A DNA stretch of 64,000 bases, taken from contig NZ_BMCT01000006.1 of NCBI RefSeq assembly GCF_014635325.1, positions 1 through 64,000 of the forward strand, in the 5' to 3' direction. Within the stretch, counting starts at the first letter, position 1; each line of letters starts with the position of its first letter. Both the position numbers and the translations under genes were made by a program. The notes under the pieces are model-generated. The model did no database searches. It had not been told where the DNA came from and saw only the letters and a program-made list of their open reading frames with translations. This stretch comes from Azorhizobium oxalatiphilum (GTDB taxonomy: Bacteria; Pseudomonadota; Alphaproteobacteria; Rhizobiales; Xanthobacteraceae). Below, piece by piece: positions 25,852 through 36,283 of this stretch.

Positions 25852-26799
25852 ATGATCTGCGTGGGGCGCGGCGGGTTTCTGCCGGCCGTTATGCTGGCGC
25901 TTGTCGTCAGCCTGCTTCAGGTCGTTCCGGCAGCCGCGGCCTGCGACGGGCGCCGCATCGACCAGCAGGTTCTGAACCCGCCGGCCTGCGTGCCCGCCGA
26001 GCCGCTTCGCGTCGTCATCCTCGACTCCTTCTACAATCTGGGCATGGCGCTGGAGCTGGGCGCGCCGGTGGTCGGCGCGCCCTTGTTTGCCGCCCATGAT
26101 GCCCGCCTGACGGAGCTTGCGCGCACGGCCGGGGTCTCGGACATCGGTGATTTCCGCAGCCCCAGCCTCGAACGCATCCTCGCCTTGAAGCCCGACCTCC
26201 TGATCGGCGAGGCGCAGTTGCACGGCGCCCTCTATCCGGCCCTGTCGAAGATCGCCCCCACTGTGCTGATCGAGGCGCCGGACTGGAAGGCGCATTTCAT
26301 GACGCTGGGCAATATTCTCGGCCGAACACCCGCCGCCGTGGAGCGGCTCGCGGCTTACGAGGCGCGCGTGGCGGCGATCCGCGCGCGCGTGCCGGACACC
26401 ACAGTCTCCATCATCCGCATCGCGCCCCATGGCTTCCACGTCTATCTGGACGGGCCGCGTGCCTATGCGCCCTATGCCGTGCTGCGCGAGGCTGGCGTGA
26501 AACGCACCGCCTATGAGACCACCACAGACGATACGGTCCTTAAACGCCCCGACTGGGAAGACATCGGCGCCCTGGACGGAGGCATACTCCTCTATGTGGC
26601 TGCCGCCGGAAGCGCCCGCGGGCAGGATGATGCCCTGGCCGCAGAGACGGTCGCCAACCCGCTCTGGCAGATGCTGCCGGCCGTGCAGGCAGGACGAACC
26701 CATCGTCTTGAGCGCGGAACGTGGATGGGGTTCAACAGCCTCGCTTCCGCCCACCGCGTGCTGGATGACATCGAACGCTTCATCCTGACCACGCCGTGA
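25852..26799 (+). CDS. periplasmic ferric-siderophore binding protein
   Basis: 315 residues with an N-terminal signal peptide (AVMLALVVSLLQVVPAAAA-C). The body is a type III periplasmic binding fold like FhuD/FecB: RVVILDSFYNLGMALELG, LERILALKPDLLIGE and a C-terminal LWQMLPAVQAGRTHRL. It should collect ferric siderophore from the receptor and deliver it to the permeases. Its stop overlaps the GTG start of the first permease (GTGA), confirming an operon. Confidence 0.9.
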   Translation: MICVGRGGFLPAVMLALVVSLLQVVPAAAACDGRRIDQQVLNPPACVPAEPLRVVILDSFYNLGMALELGAPVVGAPLFAAHDARLTELARTAGVSDIGDFRSPSLERILALKPDLLIGEAQLHGALYPALSKIAPTVLIEAPDWKAHFMTLGNILGRTPAAVERLAAYEARVAAIRARVPDTTVSIIRIAPHGFHVYLDGPRAYAPYAVLREAGVKRTAYETTTDDTVLKRPDWEDIGALDGGILLYVAAAGSARGQDDALAAETVANPLWQMLPAVQAGRTHRLERGTWMGFNSLASAHRVLDDIERFILTTP

Positions 26800-27815
26800 G
26801 CCGCAGAACGCCTCTTTCCGCTGATGCCGCGAAGGCTCTCACGCTGGTCGCGCTGGCTGGGGCCGTGATGCTTGCGGCCATCTGGGCTGTCACCCTCGGC
26901 TCAGCCCGCACCAGCATGGGCGACGTAGTGGGCGCGCTAATCGCCTTCGATGGCTCACGCGAACATCTGGTCATCATGACACTGCGCCTGCCCCGCGTGC
27001 TGGCGGGGCTTCTGGTGGGGGCGGCGCTGGCTGTCGCCGGCGCCATCATGCAGGCGGCCACCCACAATCCCCTCGCCTCGCCCGGCCTCATGGGCATCAA
27101 TGCCGGAGCCGCATTCGCCGTGGTGATGGTGACCACCCTTGGTGGCGCAACATCGGGCATGGCGATGGTGGGCTCAGCCTTCGGCGGGGCAACGGCTGCC
27201 GCCGGCATCGTCCTGCTGTTCGCCTCTGCCGGGCCGGCGGGCGCAACACCGCTCCGGCTTGTTCTGGCCGGCGCGGTGCTCACCGCCTTCATCACCTCGC
27301 TCACCACCGCCGTTCTGATCTTCGACCAGAGCACGCTGGATCAGGTGCGGCTGTGGTCGGCGGGCTCCCTGTCCGGCCGCACGCAGGCGCAGGTGGCGGG
27401 GGTCGCCCCCTTCATCCTCGCCGCACTTGGCATTGCCATCCTGCTTCGCGCCCACATCACCACGCTGAGCATCGGCAGCGACATGGCCCGCGCCGTCGGG
27501 CAGGATCCGAGGGTCTGGCGGGGCGTTGTCGCCATGCTCGTCATCGGCCTTGCCGGTGGAGCGGTGGCACTGGCCGGCCCCATCGGTTTCGTTGGACTGG
27601 TGGTGCCGCACCTGGCCCGCTTCGGCGTGGGCGTGGATTATCGCTGGATCATTCCCTTCAGCGCACTCGCCGGAGCGCTGCTCGTGGTGCTGGCCGACGC
27701 GGCAGGCCGCACCCTGCTTGCCAGCCAGAGCTTTCCGGTCGGTGTCACCATGGCGCTCATCGGCGGGCCGTTCTTCGTGTGGCTGGCCCGCACCCGCACC
27801 GGCGGAGCGTCATGA
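26796..27815 (+). CDS. FecCD-family iron-siderophore permease, first copy
   Basis: 339 residues, GTG start overlapping the preceding TGA by 4 nt. About nine hydrophobic segments and the family signatures LRLPRVLAGLLVGAALAVAGAIMQ, NPLASPGLMGINAGA and GPIGFVGLVVPHLAR are present. It forms the inner-membrane channel together with the next permease; the EAA-like loop around VVPHLARFGVGVD should contact the ATPase. Overlaps the next gene by ATGA. Confidence 0.93.
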   Translation: MSRRTPLSADAAKALTLVALAGAVMLAAIWAVTLGSARTSMGDVVGALIAFDGSREHLVIMTLRLPRVLAGLLVGAALAVAGAIMQAATHNPLASPGLMGINAGAAFAVVMVTTLGGATSGMAMVGSAFGGATAAAGIVLLFASAGPAGATPLRLVLAGAVLTAFITSLTTAVLIFDQSTLDQVRLWSAGSLSGRTQAQVAGVAPFILAALGIAILLRAHITTLSIGSDMARAVGQDPRVWRGVVAMLVIGLAGGAVALAGPIGFVGLVVPHLARFGVGVDYRWIIPFSALAGALLVVLADAAGRTLLASQSFPVGVTMALIGGPFFVWLARTRTGGAS

Positions 27816-28798
27816 GGCGCGTCATCCTTCTTCTCATGGTTCTCCTGATGGCACTGGCCACGGCCAGCCTGTCCCATGGCGACTATCCCGTGCCATGGCG
27901 GGAGCTTGTTGACGTGCTGATGGGTCGCCCCGGCGCGTCGCCGCAGGCCCAGATGGCCGTGCTCGATCTGCGCCTGCCGCGCCTCCTGCTGGCGCTGCTG
28001 GTGGGCGCAGCGCTGGCGACAGCCGGCGCCATCGTGCAGGCGGTGATGCGCAATCCGCTGGCAGAGCCCGGCATTCTCGGCATCAACGCCGGTGCGGGTC
28101 TTGCCGCCATGGTGCTTCTGGTGGCTCTGTCCGGCCTCTCTCCCGCATGGCTGCCGCTGGCGGGCTTTGCCGGCGCCGCCGCGATGGCGGGGCTGATCTA
28201 TGCGCTGGCGTGGCGCGGCGGCACCTCCTCGCTGCGCATCATCCTCATCGGCATCGGGCTCGGCTCGGTGGCGGGCGCGGGGGCAACCCTGCTGACCGCA
28301 TTCGGCGAAATACGCGATGTACAGCGGGCCATGATCTGGCTGGCCGGCAGCGTCCATCATGCAGACTGGCAGACTGTCGAGACCCTCGCAGTGTGGATCG
28401 CCCTGCCGCTGGCGCTCACGCTGGCGATCGCCGGCGAACTGGACGTGATCCGCTTCGGCGATGCTCCCGCGCGCAGCCTCGGACAGCGGGTGCAACTCGC
28501 GCGCGCCCTGCTGATCGTGTTGTGTACGCTGCTGTCCGGTGCTGCGGTCGCCGTCGCCGGGCTGATCGGCTTCATCGGCCTGATCGCCCCGCATATGGCG
28601 CGCCGTCTTGTTGGCCCCACCCACTGGCGGCTGTTGCCGGTTGCCGCTTTCACGGGGGCCGCCCTGCTGGCCGCCGCCGATCTTCTCGGTAGGACCATCA
28701 TCGCTCCGGCGCAGATTCCAGCCGGCGTGGTGACGGCCATGATCGGCGCTCCCTTTTTCGCATATCTCCTGTGGGGGCGGCGCCATGCAGCGGCCTGA
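27812..28798 (+). CDS. FecCD-family iron-siderophore permease, second copy
   Basis: 328 residues from MRRVILLLMVLLMALA. The same signatures recur: LRLPRLLLALLVGAALATAGAIVQ, NPLAEPGILGINAGAGL and GLIGFIGLIAPHMARRL. The two permeases are clearly paralogous and should form a heterodimer. The start overlaps the preceding stop (ATGA); the long frame running upstream to 27353 is a shadow of the first permease. Its end overlaps the ATPase gene by 14 nt. Confidence 0.93.
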   Translation: MRRVILLLMVLLMALATASLSHGDYPVPWRELVDVLMGRPGASPQAQMAVLDLRLPRLLLALLVGAALATAGAIVQAVMRNPLAEPGILGINAGAGLAAMVLLVALSGLSPAWLPLAGFAGAAAMAGLIYALAWRGGTSSLRIILIGIGLGSVAGAGATLLTAFGEIRDVQRAMIWLAGSVHHADWQTVETLAVWIALPLALTLAIAGELDVIRFGDAPARSLGQRVQLARALLIVLCTLLSGAAVAVAGLIGFIGLIAPHMARRLVGPTHWRLLPVAAFTGAALLAAADLLGRTIIAPAQIPAGVVTAMIGAPFFAYLLWGRRHAAA

Positions 28799-29600
28799 AC
28801 ACACCGGCATCGGACTTTCCGCGCAGGACGTCGCCATCGCCTACGGGCGCAACCCGATCGTCAGCGGGCTCGATCTGGCCATTCCCACGGGATGCTTCAC
28901 TGCGCTGATCGGTCCGAATGGCAGCGGCAAGTCCACCATCCTGCGCGCACTCGGCGGGCTCACCGCGCCCAACACCGGCACGATCCTTCTAGATGGACAC
29001 TCCATAGCGCGCCTTCCCACGAAGGAGATGGCGCGGCGTGTCGGCCTGCTGGCGCAAGGGCCGGCGGCGCCCGAGGGCCTCACCGTGACCGATCTGGTCC
29101 GGCAGGGGCGTTATCCGCATCGCCCGCTGTTCGGGCGCTGGTCGGAACAGGATGCCGCCGCCTGCGAGGAGGCGCTTGCGCTCACCGACATGGCAGGGCT
29201 TCGCGACAGGCCGCTGGACAGCCTGTCCGGCGGCCAGCGCCAGCGCGCCTGGATCGCCATGACGCTGGCCCAGCAGACCGCAATCCTGCTGCTGGACGAG
29301 CCGACCACCTTCCTAGATCTCGCCCACCAGATCGAGGTCATGGAACTCATTACCCAGCTCGTGGCCACGCGGGGCAAGACCATTGTCGCCGTGCTGCACG
29401 ACCTGAATCAGGCAGCCCGTCATGCGGACCACATGGTGCTACTTAAGGCTGGCCGAATAGAAGCCAGCGGAACGTCCGCCGAAGTGATGACCAGCGCGAA
29501 CATCCAGCAGGTCTTCGCCGTTGCCAGCACCATCATACTCGATCCCCTGACGGGCACGCCGCTGTGCCTGCCGCTGCCACGCCGGCCGCCGCAGAGCTGA
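28785..29600 (+). CDS. iron-siderophore ABC transporter ATPase
   Basis: 271 residues of FecE/FhuC type. Walker A is GPNGSGKSTIL (about residues 43-53), the signature is LSGGQRQRAW, Walker B is ILLLDEPTTFLD and the switch His lies in VLHDLNQAARH. It powers uptake through the two preceding permeases from the cytoplasmic face. It starts 14 nt inside the second permease gene, so the four transport genes form one translationally coupled unit. Confidence 0.95.
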   Translation: MQRPEHTGIGLSAQDVAIAYGRNPIVSGLDLAIPTGCFTALIGPNGSGKSTILRALGGLTAPNTGTILLDGHSIARLPTKEMARRVGLLAQGPAAPEGLTVTDLVRQGRYPHRPLFGRWSEQDAAACEEALALTDMAGLRDRPLDSLSGGQRQRAWIAMTLAQQTAILLLDEPTTFLDLAHQIEVMELITQLVATRGKTIVAVLHDLNQAARHADHMVLLKAGRIEASGTSAEVMTSANIQQVFAVASTIILDPLTGTPLCLPLPRRPPQS

Positions 29601-29789
29601 TCGCGCCAGCGCCATTTTCGCAACGGAACCAGCACTATCCGGCGGCTTGGGCCGGCCGTATGGAAACATTCCAAGTTATTGTTGTTGAACGACTTTCCCT
29701 TTTGCGCAAGGATCATCCGCTCGCCATGGAATGCCTCTTCGGCGCACTGCCGGGCTCTTTTCACGCGCAAGGCATTTTCCGATCGCGCC

Positions 29790-30341
29790 ATGACTACCGC
29801 ATCCATTTCCGCCTCCGGGCTGAACGATCTCGACAGCAATGAGCTGCTGAATCGCGCCATCGAGGCCCATTACGAGGAAATCACCGCTGCGGTGCGCAGG
29901 CGCGGTCATTCGCGCGGGGCCGCGCTCGACATCGTCCACGACCTCTATGTGAAACTAGCGAGTCACCCGGACGTGTTGCGCGACAAGCGTTCGATCAGCG
30001 CCTTCCTTTGCCGTGCCGCAATCAATCTCGGCATCGACCGCTTTCGCCGCGAGCGTTTCGAAACCCAGTTGTTCTCCGGGACGCAGGAAGAGGCGCAGGC
30101 GGTTGCCGCCGACACCGCCTCGCCGGCCTACGGGCTTGAGGTGGAAGCGCGCATCGCGCTGCTGCGGGACGCCATCGGCGAATTGCCTGCCCGCCGCCGC
30201 GCCGTCTTCATCCTGCACCGGCTGCATCATCTCTCCCCCGATGAGATCGCCGCCCGCATGCGCATCAGCCGCAACATGGTAGACCGGCATCTGCGGCGCG
30301 CGCTTGCCCATTGCCTCGATCGTTTGCTGGAGATGGGCTAG
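29790..30341 (+). CDS. fecI: FecI-type ECF sigma factor
   Basis: 183 residues from MTTASISASGLND. Region 2 reads LVHD-like (ALDIVHDLYVKLAS, RSISAFLCRAAINLGIDRFRRER) and region 4 reads LPARRRAVFILHRLHHLSPDEIAARMRISRNMVDRHL. FecI-type factors direct transcription of siderophore receptor genes when FecR relays the receptor signal. Unlike the textbook order, fecI and fecR lie after the transport genes; a 189-nt gap separates fecI from the ATPase, so it may have its own, perhaps iron-regulated, promoter. Confidence 0.92.
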   Translation: MTTASISASGLNDLDSNELLNRAIEAHYEEITAAVRRRGHSRGAALDIVHDLYVKLASHPDVLRDKRSISAFLCRAAINLGIDRFRRERFETQLFSGTQEEAQAVAADTASPAYGLEVEARIALLRDAIGELPARRRAVFILHRLHHLSPDEIAARMRISRNMVDRHLRRALAHCLDRLLEMG

Positions 30342-30376
30342 AAGTCCCGAATGGACGGCTTCGTTCGTCTATCCAG

Positions 30377-31360
30377 ATGAAGCAGCCAGAATTCGGGGTC
30401 CATATGCCGGCCAGGCAAGCCACGCGCGCCCAGAAGCGCCGCCATGAGGAGGCTGCGGACTGGCTGCTGCGCAATCGTGAAGCGGAGGGTTCACCCGCCG
30501 CGCAAGCAGCCTTCCAGCTCTGGCTTGCGCAGGACCCGGACAATGCCCGCGTCTATGCGGCGGCCGAACGCCTCATGGGCGATGCCAGCCGCGCCATCTC
30601 ATCCGACAGTGCCCTGCGCGACTTCACCGTTCCGTCCCGCTCCGTCGCCAAGCCGCTGCTCGGCGTAGCGCTTCTCGCGGGCCTCGCGGGCGTCCTGTTC
30701 GTCGCCATGGACGGCCCCATGCGGCTTCAGGCCGATGCCATGTCCGGCCCCGGCGAGATGCCCGTGCTGACACTGGCGGACGGCTCACATGTCCAGCTCA
30801 ATACCTCATCCGCCATCGCCTATGATATGGCAGGCGAGCGACGGATCGTGCGGCTGCTGCGTGGGCAGGCCTATTTCGAGGTTGCGCGTGATCCCGGCAG
30901 GCCGTTCACGGTGGAAGCGGACGATGCCCGCGTCACCGCGCTTGGTACGGCCTTCGATGTGCGCCTCGGCCAGACCGAGACGGAAGTCACCGTCACCGAG
31001 CATGCGGTGATGGTGGACTTCCCCGATGGCGCCCATGCGGGAACACGGGTCACCCAGGGCGAGCGTGCCGTCTTTGAGGATGGGGTGCGCGCCGTAGCCG
31101 TCTCGCCCAGCGATCCAACGACGGCACTGGCGTGGCGACGGGGCCAGTTGGTGATGAACGGAATGCCCCTGAGCAACGTCTTGGAAGAGGTCAACCGACA
31201 CTTCCCTGGCCGTATCATCATCGCGGGAGCGGACCTAGGCAGAAGACGCGTGAGCGGCACAATGAACATCCGGGACACCGATGCGGCACTCGCCTTCATT
31301 GAATATGCGCTCAAGGTGAGTACTGTTCGGATCGGACCACTCATTATTTTGCGCGACTGA
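30377..31360 (+). CDS. fecR: FecR-type anti-sigma/sigma regulator
   Basis: 327 residues. The N-terminal cytoplasmic part (HEEAADWLLRNREAEGSP, FQLWLAQDPDNARVY) is the FecR sigma-binding region; a membrane segment follows (PLLGVALLAGLAGVLFVAM, about residues 95-115); then the periplasmic FecR domain (VLTLADGSHVQLNTSSAIAY, RGQAYFEVARDPGRPF, VTALGTAFDVR) and a C-terminal STN-like part. It should bind the receptor STN domain and transmit to FecI. It starts 35 nt after fecI. A second Met at 30404 is an alternative start. Confidence 0.93.
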   Translation: MKQPEFGVHMPARQATRAQKRRHEEAADWLLRNREAEGSPAAQAAFQLWLAQDPDNARVYAAAERLMGDASRAISSDSALRDFTVPSRSVAKPLLGVALLAGLAGVLFVAMDGPMRLQADAMSGPGEMPVLTLADGSHVQLNTSSAIAYDMAGERRIVRLLRGQAYFEVARDPGRPFTVEADDARVTALGTAFDVRLGQTETEVTVTEHAVMVDFPDGAHAGTRVTQGERAVFEDGVRAVAVSPSDPTTALAWRRGQLVMNGMPLSNVLEEVNRHFPGRIIIAGADLGRRRVSGTMNIRDTDAALAFIEYALKVSTVRIGPLIILRD

Positions 31361-31967
31361 AATCGTGGCTTGCATAACTGATGGCAGCCTCAGTATCGGC
31401 ATTCAATACGTCCGCCAATGTGGGGAGCGGCGGCACCATGGCTACGTCTAGGATGTCCGCTTGCCGGTAAACTCTTGGAGTCCGCTGCTAGCGCAACCAA
31501 GACCTCCGGAGCGGCAAAAGCAACGTCTGCTTTTGGGAAACCGCTAATCCGATCTCTATGGCAGAGATGGCGGCGCAAAGCCGACTTCGCTTAAAGCACA
31601 GTCGAGGGCCAGCTATGGATCAAAAACAGGCATAAAGGCCATCTTCTAAGCCAAACCTCAGCACAACACGTCACCAAAGGCGGCTCGTTGCTTCTCCGCG
31701 CGAATTGGCAGCAGCAATAAAAATTAAGAGGGCTGGAATCCTGCGAGGGTCAAAGGTTTTTATCCAAGGGCCAGCAAAATATATGGCCCTTGCCAACGCA
31801 TTCGCGTGGCGGCGCCTCACTTCATGCCTGGGAGCACTTCTCGAACATTTTTCTATCTGGCAACTCGCTCTCCAAGCTACTTCTGCCAGTCGGCTTCCTA
31901 ATGCACTTCTAGGCCCTCACGGGTCATCCCAGGCCGAAGTGAGGCGACCCAATATGGGAGCCGCTTA
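31361..31967. other. intergenic, with a small hairpin
   Basis: No convincing gene. A stem CAAAAGCA 31515-31522 with TGCTTTTG 31528-31535 is visible and may be a weak terminator for the iron block. The ORF at 31705-31968 touches the next start by TAATG but has no protein-like features. Confidence 0.4.
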
Positions 31968-32654
31968 ATGTTCGAGCCTGAAATTACCGAAGCCAGTCAC
32001 CACCTTTGCCAGTTCGAATGTCGCATTGATGCGACGCCTGAGGAGGTCATCGAAGCTTGGCGTGATCCAGGTCTGTTCGACAGCCATGTCGTCGCAGCGC
32101 CGGACGCCGATGTCACGCTCGAACGACGCTCAGGCGAAAAGGTGCCTTCATCCATCTTTTTAGGGAATGCCGACGCAGCGATCGTTGAACGTCTCCCGTT
32201 GCGGATTGCGTATGAAACGACACCGGATCTCGCTTTGATGGTGTCGCACGAAGAATGCGCAGACGACGCCTTAACGGTCTGCTTAACCCTGACCGTTGCC
32301 ACGGAGCCCAATCTCACAGGTCAAGGACAGAACACCACGCCGTGCGCTCTCACGCTCTCTCCCCCGCCTTTCCACTATCGACTGGCAATCCTTGAGACAC
32401 TCGCATCTCTCGCCCAGTCTCTTTCGGAACGCGTGAAGGTGCGGATGGCGCAGCGGAAGGCGCGCGCGAAGCAATCTAGGGAAGCAGAAAGGCAGCAGCG
32501 GATAGCCGAGGGGCAGGTGCGCAAAGCGCAGCGGGCCGAGTGCCGATCCTGTGCCATCGAGAGGCATGTGTTCGGCTATGAGGGCGACCTCGCGACCGCG
32601 CATCGTTGTCGATGGTGCCTGGCGCGCCAGATGGCGGAGAATCCAAACTCCTGA
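31968..32654 (+). CDS. unknown protein with a C-terminal four-Cys motif
   Basis: 228 residues. The first part (CQFECRIDATPEEVIEAWRDPGLF) faintly recalls the start of an SRPBCC-type domain. A very basic helical linker (RMAQRKARAKQSREAERQQR) follows. The C-terminus has CRSC and CRWC about 25 residues apart, which could bind zinc. It is the last gene before the right attachment site. I do not recognise the family; nucleic-acid binding is possible given the linker and Cys pairs. Confidence 0.6.
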   Translation: MFEPEITEASHHLCQFECRIDATPEEVIEAWRDPGLFDSHVVAAPDADVTLERRSGEKVPSSIFLGNADAAIVERLPLRIAYETTPDLALMVSHEECADDALTVCLTLTVATEPNLTGQGQNTTPCALTLSPPPFHYRLAILETLASLAQSLSERVKVRMAQRKARAKQSREAERQQRIAEGQVRKAQRAECRSCAIERHVFGYEGDLATAHRCRWCLARQMAENPNS

Positions 32655-32820
32655 TCTCACCCCCAGCAACGAAGCGGGAGGGCGGCAATCCATATCGGAG
32701 GCCGGCCTCCCAGCCAGAAGCGAAGATCGCCTCATCAGACCTTGCTCGGACTTTGAGGCGCGCTAGGGCTGATGCTGGGGCTGAGGCCGCATCCTTCGGA
32801 GAAGTGTGTTTATTTTCAGT

Positions 32821-32851
32821 GAGTTGAAGAGAATAGCTGGCGGAGAGAGAG
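32821..32851. repeat. right attachment site
   Basis: Direct repeat of 3238-3268. Bases 32838-32851 are the 3' end of tRNA-Ser including CCA, so integration here restored a complete tRNA gene. Confidence 0.88.
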
Positions 32852-32927
32852 GGATTCGAACCCTCGATACGGTTTCCCGTATACACGCGTTCCAGGCGTG
32901 CGCCTTCAACCACTCGGCCACCTCTCC
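32838..32927 (-). tRNA. tRNA-Ser (anticodon GGA)
   Basis: Read on the minus strand: acceptor GGAGAGG pairs with TCTCTCC, the D arm is GGCCGAGTGGTT, the anticodon arm CACGC-CTGGAAC-GCGTG gives GGA, a long variable arm (ATACGGGAAACCGTAT) marks class II, and the T arm is GAGGGTTCGAATCCCTC. G discriminator and encoded CCA complete it at 90 nt. Its 3' end is the island attachment site. Confidence 0.97.
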
Positions 32928-33167
32928 GCGGCACCCGCACGGAGGCGGACGCGGAACTGATGCGCATCCTCCAAACCGCCAAAGCGGAGGGGATGGCCCT
33001 TGCAAAGGCTGGATTTCTCCGCTGCGCCGGTTGAAGCGCAACGCCCTAGCAAGGCGGCGGAATATAGCGACAAAGAACGCTCTGGCAAGCCGCTTTCCAC
33101 CGGCAAATGACAAGGCCCCCAAATCCTGCAAGGCTCGCTTCAGCCTCGCGCTGCCGGGGGCCCCAAA

Positions 33168-33187
33168 GGGCGGCCCGAAGGCCGCCC
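33168..33187 (-). terminator. terminator after dapD
   Basis: On the minus strand GGGCGGCC-TTCG-GGCCGCCC is followed by TTT; a perfect 8-bp stem with a UUCG loop, 26 nt past the dapD stop. Confidence 0.75.
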
Positions 33188-33213
33188 AAAATCTTGGCGC
33201 GAAAGAGGAAAGC

Positions 33214-34068
33214 TCAGTCGCGCAGCAGGTCGTTGATGGAGGTCTTGGAACGGGTCTGGGCATCCACCCGCTTCACGATCACCGCGCAGGACAGCGAGGG
33301 GCCGGGGGTGCCGTCCGGGAACGGCTTGCCGGGCAAAGTGCCTGGAACCACAACGGAATAGGCCGGAACCTCGCCCACGAACACCTCACCCGTGGAGCGA
33401 TCCACGATCTTGGTGGTGGCCGAGATGAACACGCCCATGGACAACACTGCACCCTGACGGACAACCACGCCCTCGACCACCTCGGAGCGGGCGCCGATGA
33501 AGCAGTCGTCCTCGATGATCACCGGGCCCGCCTGCAGCGGCTCCAGCACGCCGCCAATGCCCACGCCGCCCGACAGATGCACGTTCTTGCCGATCTGGGC
33601 GCAGGAGCCCACCGTCGCCCAGGTGTCCACCATGGTACCTTCAGCCACATGGGCGCCGAGGTTCACGAAGGAGGGCATCAGCACAACATTGGGCGCAATG
33701 TACGCGGACTGGCGCACGATGGCCCCCGGCACGGCGCGGAAGCCGGCCTTGCGGAACTCCGCCTCGCCCCAGTTCGAGAACTTGGAGGGCACCTTGTCCC
33801 ACCACACGGCCGCGCCGGGACCGCCGGGGATCACCGCCATGTCATTGAGGCGGAAGGACAAAAGAACGGCCTTCTTGAGCCACTGGTTGACCTGCCAGTT
33901 GCCGTCGGCGCCCTTCTCAGCCACGCGGGCGGTACCGGAATCCAGCAGCGCCAGCGCCGTATTCACCGCATCGCGGATGTCGCCGGTGGTGGCGAAGGAG
34001 ATCTCCGCGCGGGCCTCGAAGGCCTCCGTGATGGTACGCTCGAGCGCGGACAGGTCCGTATGGGCCAT
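33214..34068 (-). CDS. dapD: tetrahydrodipicolinate N-succinyltransferase
   Basis: 284 residues. DapD transfers succinyl from succinyl-CoA to tetrahydrodipicolinate in lysine and meso-diaminopimelate synthesis in the cytoplasm. The left-handed beta-helix hexapeptide repeats run from about residue 110 ([20 protein letters not shown]) to 240, and [22 protein letters not shown] carries the conserved active-site region. Length matches the family. The start at 34068 follows AGGGGAA. It is chromosomal, upstream of the tRNA-Ser in its own transcription unit with the terminator at 33168. Confidence 0.96.
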   Translation of the reverse strand: MAHTDLSALERTITEAFEARAEISFATTGDIRDAVNTALALLDSGTARVAEKGADGNWQVNQWLKKAVLLSFRLNDMAVIPGGPGAAVWWDKVPSKFSNWGEAEFRKAGFRAVPGAIVRQSAYIAPNVVLMPSFVNLGAHVAEGTMVDTWATVGSCAQIGKNVHLSGGVGIGGVLEPLQAGPVIIEDDCFIGARSEVVEGVVVRQGAVLSMGVFISATTKIVDRSTGEVFVGEVPAYSVVVPGTLPGKPFPDGTPGPSLSCAVIVKRVDAQTRSKTSINDLLRD

Positions 34069-34426
34069 GGAATTCCCCTGTTTGCTACATTTGCCGGAGC
34101 TGCGCCCGCCCTCGCGGCCGGCCCAGCGTTCAGAACCTTTTGGCACCCGCCGCGCCCGCGCCTGTCACAGGGACAGTCGCTCATGGCACACGGATGGTCA
34201 GGGACAGGTGCATAGAATAGGACACTCGCCCCGTCAGCCCCCAAATCGCAGGCAGGCCTATGGCGAGCGATGGATCGCCCGCCCCGGATCGCCCCCTCGG
34301 GCGCCGCCCTCAGCCATGGCGAGCCATCCAAGCCGCGCCCCGGAGACCGGGCGGACCGCCCTCCCCGGGAGCCCCGTCCGGTGCCCCCGCCCCGAGGCGC
34401 GGGCACTCGGCCGCAGGTAGCCTGCC
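34069..34426. other. intergenic dapD-prfC
   Basis: Should contain the dapD promoter. A 10-bp stem with one mismatch (34381-34390 with 34397-34406) past the prfC stop may end prfC transcription, though no T-run follows. No gene seen. Confidence 0.4.
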
Positions 34427-36031
<1,605 letters not shown>

Positions 36032-36283
36032 GGCGCGGCTTATAGCGGGAAAGGGAGGGAAGGGGGAGAGGGGGAGAGGGATGACACTCCTAGGCCGACC
36101 GTTAATGGATGGAGCCATCTTCTGGCTGCACAAAATCTCGCCACCCGCATACTAGCGAGCAACCCAGGTTCAGCACAACGGCTCTAGTCATCATGGATGA
36201 CACCATGTAGGATCCACCCTGAGCGATCTCGGCAGTCCACTCCAGATGGATTGCGTTAAGAACTGACGACCCCACAAGTAGAA

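Larger units (their letters stand above)
3238..32851. mobile_element. about 29.6-kb genomic island integrated at tRNA-Ser(GGA)
   Basis: The island is delimited by direct repeats at 3238-3268 and 32821-32851: 31 nt, one mismatch, with a 25-nt identical block. The right repeat covers the last 14 nt of tRNA-Ser including CCA plus 17 nt downstream; the left copy is an orphan tRNA 3' end. A P4-type tyrosine integrase starts 160 nt inside the left repeat. A circular excised form would be 29,583 bp. Cargo: regulators, nuclease-like genes, SPARTA, an Argonaute remnant with an IS3 remnant, and an iron-siderophore uptake module. No conjugation or phage structural genes are seen, so mobility probably relies on helpers. 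Extent is inferred from the repeats. Confidence 0.85.

Noticed and set aside
22314..31360. Siderophore biosynthesis cluster
   Set aside because: Only uptake, reduction and signalling genes are present; no NRPS or NIS synthetase is in the window.
31705..31968. 87-codon plus-strand frame touching the next start by TAATG
   Set aside because: No ribosome site, no protein-like pattern and odd composition.
3238..32851. A prophage instead of an island
   Set aside because: No capsid, terminase, portal, tail or lysis genes are seen, and no conjugation genes either.
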